A stretch of DNA of 20,520 nt from Amoebophrya sp. AT5.2 (Eukaryota; Sar; Dinophyceae; Syndiniales; Amoebophryaceae). Position numbers and translations under genes: made by a program. Shown one piece after another: positions 17,611 through 20,520 of the stretch (positions within the stretch are counted from its first letter, which is position 1; the number at the start of each line of letters is the position of its first letter). The stretch covers positions 1 through 20,520 of the forward strand of contig RXOD01004556.1 of assembly GCA_005223375.1 (NCBI GenBank), read 5' to 3'. Below the pieces are notes generated by a model. That model ran no database searches and was not told where the DNA came from. It saw only the letters and a list, made by a program, of their open reading frames with translations.

Positions 17611-19551
17611 TTACGGCGCGTACAAAATTTCTTTCACGTCCACGAAAATCGTGCCCGCACCCGACTGCTCTGCGATGATCTCGGCCGTGTGCAGCCCGAA
17701 TTTCACCCTTTCCGTGGTCATTTTCCGCAGCACTACTTCTCCACCGAACGCCACGTCGTAGTGCTCCCTTCCGTCGGAGAACAGCAGCTCCACCGTGCAC
17801 CACTTTTTTTCTGTGTCCACACGACCTGTTGGCGGTTTGGGCGCATTTTTAGTTTCACCACGATCATGATGTTCTTCATTTTGCAAAAATTTGTTTCCGC
17901 GCAGCCGCAACACCCGCGACGCGAAGGAGCTCGCGATGCCGATGACGTTGCTCTTTTTCGCAAAGTGTTTATTTCCTCTGCAGCGCCGCTTCACCAGCAC
18001 GCCGGCGAGGAGGCTGACCTTTCTGGACCCCCCGTTCAGCTTTTCGGACCGCCCATCTTCGGGATCGCACCCCGCGGCAGCGGAGCTGGCGGTGAAGTTC
18101 GGAAAGCGTTTCGACGACGAACGCGGTTTGGACTGCAGCTCCACCCCGGCGATGCTGGAGCCCTCCTTGTCGCGGAACCGAAACGCGGTCGTTGAGGTTC
18201 CCGCGGTCCCGACCACGCGGAACGTGATTGCGATCCGGCGCGGAATGAACGGCAGCTGCACCGGGCGAATCCACTTCTTCGAAGTCTTCCCAATCCGGTG
18301 CAGCGCAGCTTCGTCGCGACGAAGTCCGCGTCTGGCCAAGACATTGTCGTCGTCCCGCCGATCCCAACCCAAAACGCGGCGCACCAACTGCCCGCCCGGG
18401 AAAAGGTTGTAGAAGTTGATGTGCCCACGACGTCCATCGCCGTTCTCCACCTCCGCACCGCCATGGAAATAATTTTCCCCAATATTTCTCCTTCTTATCC
18501 GATAGTCCTCGTGCATCGGCCCGTCGCGCTGCTCGTCGACGGTTGCCGTGAACCGGCAAAAACCCTCACCGTTGCCGTCCGCGAGCTGTTGAAGTGTCGC
18601 GCCGGTTGTGGACCCGTTGTTGAGCAGGTCCACCGGGTCAAGCCACGCGTGGTCCACGCAGTAGCCGCGGTGCTGGTTCCACACCTGGATGTCAAGTTTT
18701 CCCGCGTGTTTTTCCGGCGCCCGGAAGTGCCGTTTTACCAGGTCCCGGATCGGTTCGAAGTTCTGCCGTCCGCGCACGTCTGCGCACACAACCTTTTCCA
18801 CCGATGCAGCGGTCTTGGGGCGGCGGTGGAAAAAAACGTCGAAGTCGTAGCAATTCTCCAAACGAGCGAGGAGCCGCAGAGCCCTTTCCAGCTCGTTGTT
18901 GTGTTGGGTTGTTGCGCGGAGTCTCGTCGGCTGCCGGGAAGCGAGGAGGAGCTGGCCCGGGGAGATGCGCGCCCGCAGCAGATCCAAGGCCCCGGACACT
19001 AGTCGGGGGAAGAAACTTCCGCTGCAAGTAGAACAAGTTTGCGCGAGCGCGAGCCAATCGACCGCCGGCAGGTACAGCAACACGTCGACCCACGCATGCG
19101 TTGGAAGGCTTTCCAAATAAGCGCTATTTTTCTCGGTTGTGGTTCTACGCTCTTGCTTGCTTTCCGTTTCTGCTTGTTCCTTGCGGCCGAAACTTGCGCG
19201 CGTGCTCCCGGGAAGCGACGGAGGCGTCGCGCCGTGCTGCCCCGAGGAACCGTTGTTGCTCGTGCTTTCCGCGTGCTCGCAAAAAGCGGTCGCATCATCT
19301 TCACCGGGGAGAAAGGCGCAGAGGAAATCAGGGTCCAAATCCCGTTCGTCTGGTGGCGCCGCAACGACCGCAAAACCGTTCCCGAGCGCCCAGAGACGCC
19401 GCGCCCGGAAACAAGGCTCAGTCTCTTCCGCAAGTAGGCAGCTCGTTCGGTCGCGCCTCGTCGATCGGAGCGCGCGTTTCGCAAGCAGAAAGTGCGTCGA
19501 CGTGCTCGACGAGAGCTGCAAGGGATCGCCTTGCAACGCGACGCGCGGCAT
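17611..19551 (-). CDS. F-box protein, 646 aa
   Basis: Starts at ATG 19551 (context AATCATGCCG) and ends at TAG 17611, single exon. Residues about 147-183 (LESLPTHAWVDVLLYLPAVD, then WLALAQTCSTCSG) fit an F-box: LP...L..IL.YLP..DLL.L...C. F-box proteins bind Skp1 and recruit substrates to SCF ubiquitin ligases. The ~145 residues before it are polar, Ser/Thr/Glu-rich. The ~460 after it are rich in Arg, Gly and Asn, with beta-like stretches (FIPRRIAITFRVVG, HYDVAFGGEVVLRKM, GTIFVDVKEIL). I recognise no substrate-binding repeats (no WD40, LRR or Kelch pattern). The C-terminal part may form a beta-sandwich-like domain, but that is inference. Single-exon structure contrasts with the spliced SWEET genes next door. 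Confidence 0.65.
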   Translation of the reverse strand: MPRVALQGDPLQLSSSTSTHFLLAKRALRSTRRDRTSCLLAEETEPCFRARRLWALGNGFAVVAAPPDERDLDPDFLCAFLPGEDDATAFCEHAESTSNNGSSGQHGATPPSLPGSTRASFGRKEQAETESKQERRTTTEKNSAYLESLPTHAWVDVLLYLPAVDWLALAQTCSTCSGSFFPRLVSGALDLLRARISPGQLLLASRQPTRLRATTQHNNELERALRLLARLENCYDFDVFFHRRPKTAASVEKVVCADVRGRQNFEPIRDLVKRHFRAPEKHAGKLDIQVWNQHRGYCVDHAWLDPVDLLNNGSTTGATLQQLADGNGEGFCRFTATVDEQRDGPMHEDYRIRRRNIGENYFHGGAEVENGDGRRGHINFYNLFPGGQLVRRVLGWDRRDDDNVLARRGLRRDEAALHRIGKTSKKWIRPVQLPFIPRRIAITFRVVGTAGTSTTAFRFRDKEGSSIAGVELQSKPRSSSKRFPNFTASSAAAGCDPEDGRSEKLNGGSRKVSLLAGVLVKRRCRGNKHFAKKSNVIGIASSFASRVLRLRGNKFLQNEEHHDRGETKNAPKPPTGRVDTEKKWCTVELLFSDGREHYDVAFGGEVVLRKMTTERVKFGLHTAEIIAEQSGAGTIFVDVKEILYAP

Positions 19552-19688
19552 GATTATTATAGGCTTTTAGCTATAGCTACACATGCGTACTAAGTAGATC
19601 GGTCTGAAGTACTTTTTTGGTCGCTGGTTGCGCATGTTCTACGTCTACGGCGTGGTTGTTGGTTGGCGTTGAGACTCGGGAGCACTAC

Positions 19689-20520
19689 TTAGATTGATAC
19701 GATTAAGTACTCTACCTCTACTGCTAAGTACTTCGCGCTGCTGGTTCTCGATTTACGACTCAGCCTACCAGTTTTCTCACGACTGAAATCGGACTCTGAT
19801 CGAGGATCGACACACTCTCGTGCGGCAACCGACATGCATTTGAAAGCGAGTGAGCGCCACGCAACGCGATGAAGCCTGAACAAGATTCGCTTCGAAAGTG
19901 AGTGCTCGCGCTCGGCACAGGCTTGTGAGCCAATTTCTGCGCAAGTTTGCTTTTGTAGGAAACCCGCACAGATGGTCCCGAGCAATCTCCTGGAAGTGAA
20001 ATCATCTGCAGACGCGCGGGGCCTACAGCCGGCGTTCCGGTTTAGCACGCGGGCCAGCGTAGCATTATGCACCAGAGGCAAGCTATCGTGACCCCCGTGG
20101 CGCCCTCGCTGAAATTTTTGAAAGTTGGTAGTACTCTGAAAAACGACGCGGAGAGCAGCCAGATAACCGAGTGGAATGTCGGCGCAAATAAAGGGGAAGA
20201 AGCCGAAATCGCCGCCGTAGAAAAGTTCTGCGCTCGCGGTAAGCGCAATTACTGCACACAGCTCCAGGCTGCGTCATGTAAATCGGCGCGATGCGTCGGG
20301 CCGACAGTCGTCATTGGCGCAAGTGCGCTGCGACGCCGAATCTCCATGGTGCCCCCGAATCTCCTGGCCTTGGGGCAAAGATGGCGCACAGGATCACGAC
20401 GCGGGTGAGTTCCCCTGCACCGGCCGCGGCCGAAGCGCCGGCGGCCGCGAGCGTGGTCCGCGGGGGTGCTCCCGGGGCGATCCGACACGCCGCGCGCGTC
20501 TCTACGCATCTACCGGGCCC
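19689..20520 (-). CDS. Right-edge partial gene, probable membrane protein (exons unresolved)
   Basis: Two open minus-strand frames suggest exons of one gene entering from the right. Frame 1 is open from the window edge to 20314 and includes ELTRVVILCAIFAPRPG. Frame 2 is open for 194 codons from 20273 to the TAA at 19691-19689 and begins with membrane-like ELCAVIALTASAELFYG, then GFFPFICADIPLGYLAALRV. The frames differ by one base, so an intron between about 20314 and 20255 is needed. A GTACT at 20134 (after TTTTTCAGA) could be a further donor, in which case the more polar codons down to 19689 may not all be translated. No family recognised. Only 137 bp separate this frame's stop from the F-box ATG. 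Confidence 0.35.

Noticed and set aside
20067..20408. 113-codon plus-strand ATG ORF at the right edge, with GTAAGC and GTGAGT donor-like sites
   Set aside because: Would be the only plus-strand gene. Composition is featureless, and the minus frames opposite look like membrane-protein coding sequence.
1..20520. Dinoflagellate-type spliced-leader relics, CRISPR arrays, transposases, tRNA or rRNA genes
   Set aside because: Looked for by eye on both strands and not seen.

Overview
This is eukaryotic nuclear DNA from a GC-rich, intron-containing protist. Evidence for this: a nucleoporin of the Nup155 family, two 7-TM SWEET sugar transporters, an F-box protein, and spliceosomal introns whose junctions can be placed by homology. 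Every gene I can support (ten) lies on the minus strand, so the window reads right to left. Unbroken co-orientation over 20 kb recalls dinoflagellate-type (or kinetoplastid) gene arrays. Because introns are plentiful, an alveolate/dinoflagellate relative is my best guess, but it is only an inference; no spliced-leader sequence was seen.

Order in transcription direction: (1) a right-edge partial membrane-protein gene (about 20520-19689, exons unresolved); (2) a 646-aa F-box protein (19551-17611); (3) SWEET copy A (16821-15633, two exons); (4) SWEET copy B (14874-13644, two exons, tandem duplicate of A); (5) a secreted or ER-directed protein with a HspBP1/SIL1/Fes1-like armadillo segment (13047-11518); (6) an unrecognised 363-aa hydrophilic protein (11085-9994); (7) a small Gly/Ser-linker protein with a C-terminal membrane anchor, restored only if a 228-nt intron is removed (9540-8728); (8) a very large single-exon HTTM-domain membrane protein (8165-5064), a family best known from bacteria; (9) an unrecognised low-complexity protein with two C-terminal membrane helices (4565-3405); (10) the N-terminal beta-propeller of a Nup155-family nucleoporin in four exons, running off the left edge (2523-1).

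Reconstructed introns are 59-228 nt. Four of six begin with GTACT rather than GTAAGT/GTGAGT, and three have TGAAT within a few bases of the 3' AG. Many longest-ORF starts here use GTG or TTG; I moved starts to the first ATG supported by homology or a signal peptide. Intergenic gaps are about 140-880 bp and hold little I can recognise. The genes do not form an obvious pathway: sugar transport, protein quality control and nuclear pore functions sit side by side. I see no mobile element, tRNA, rRNA or CRISPR array.
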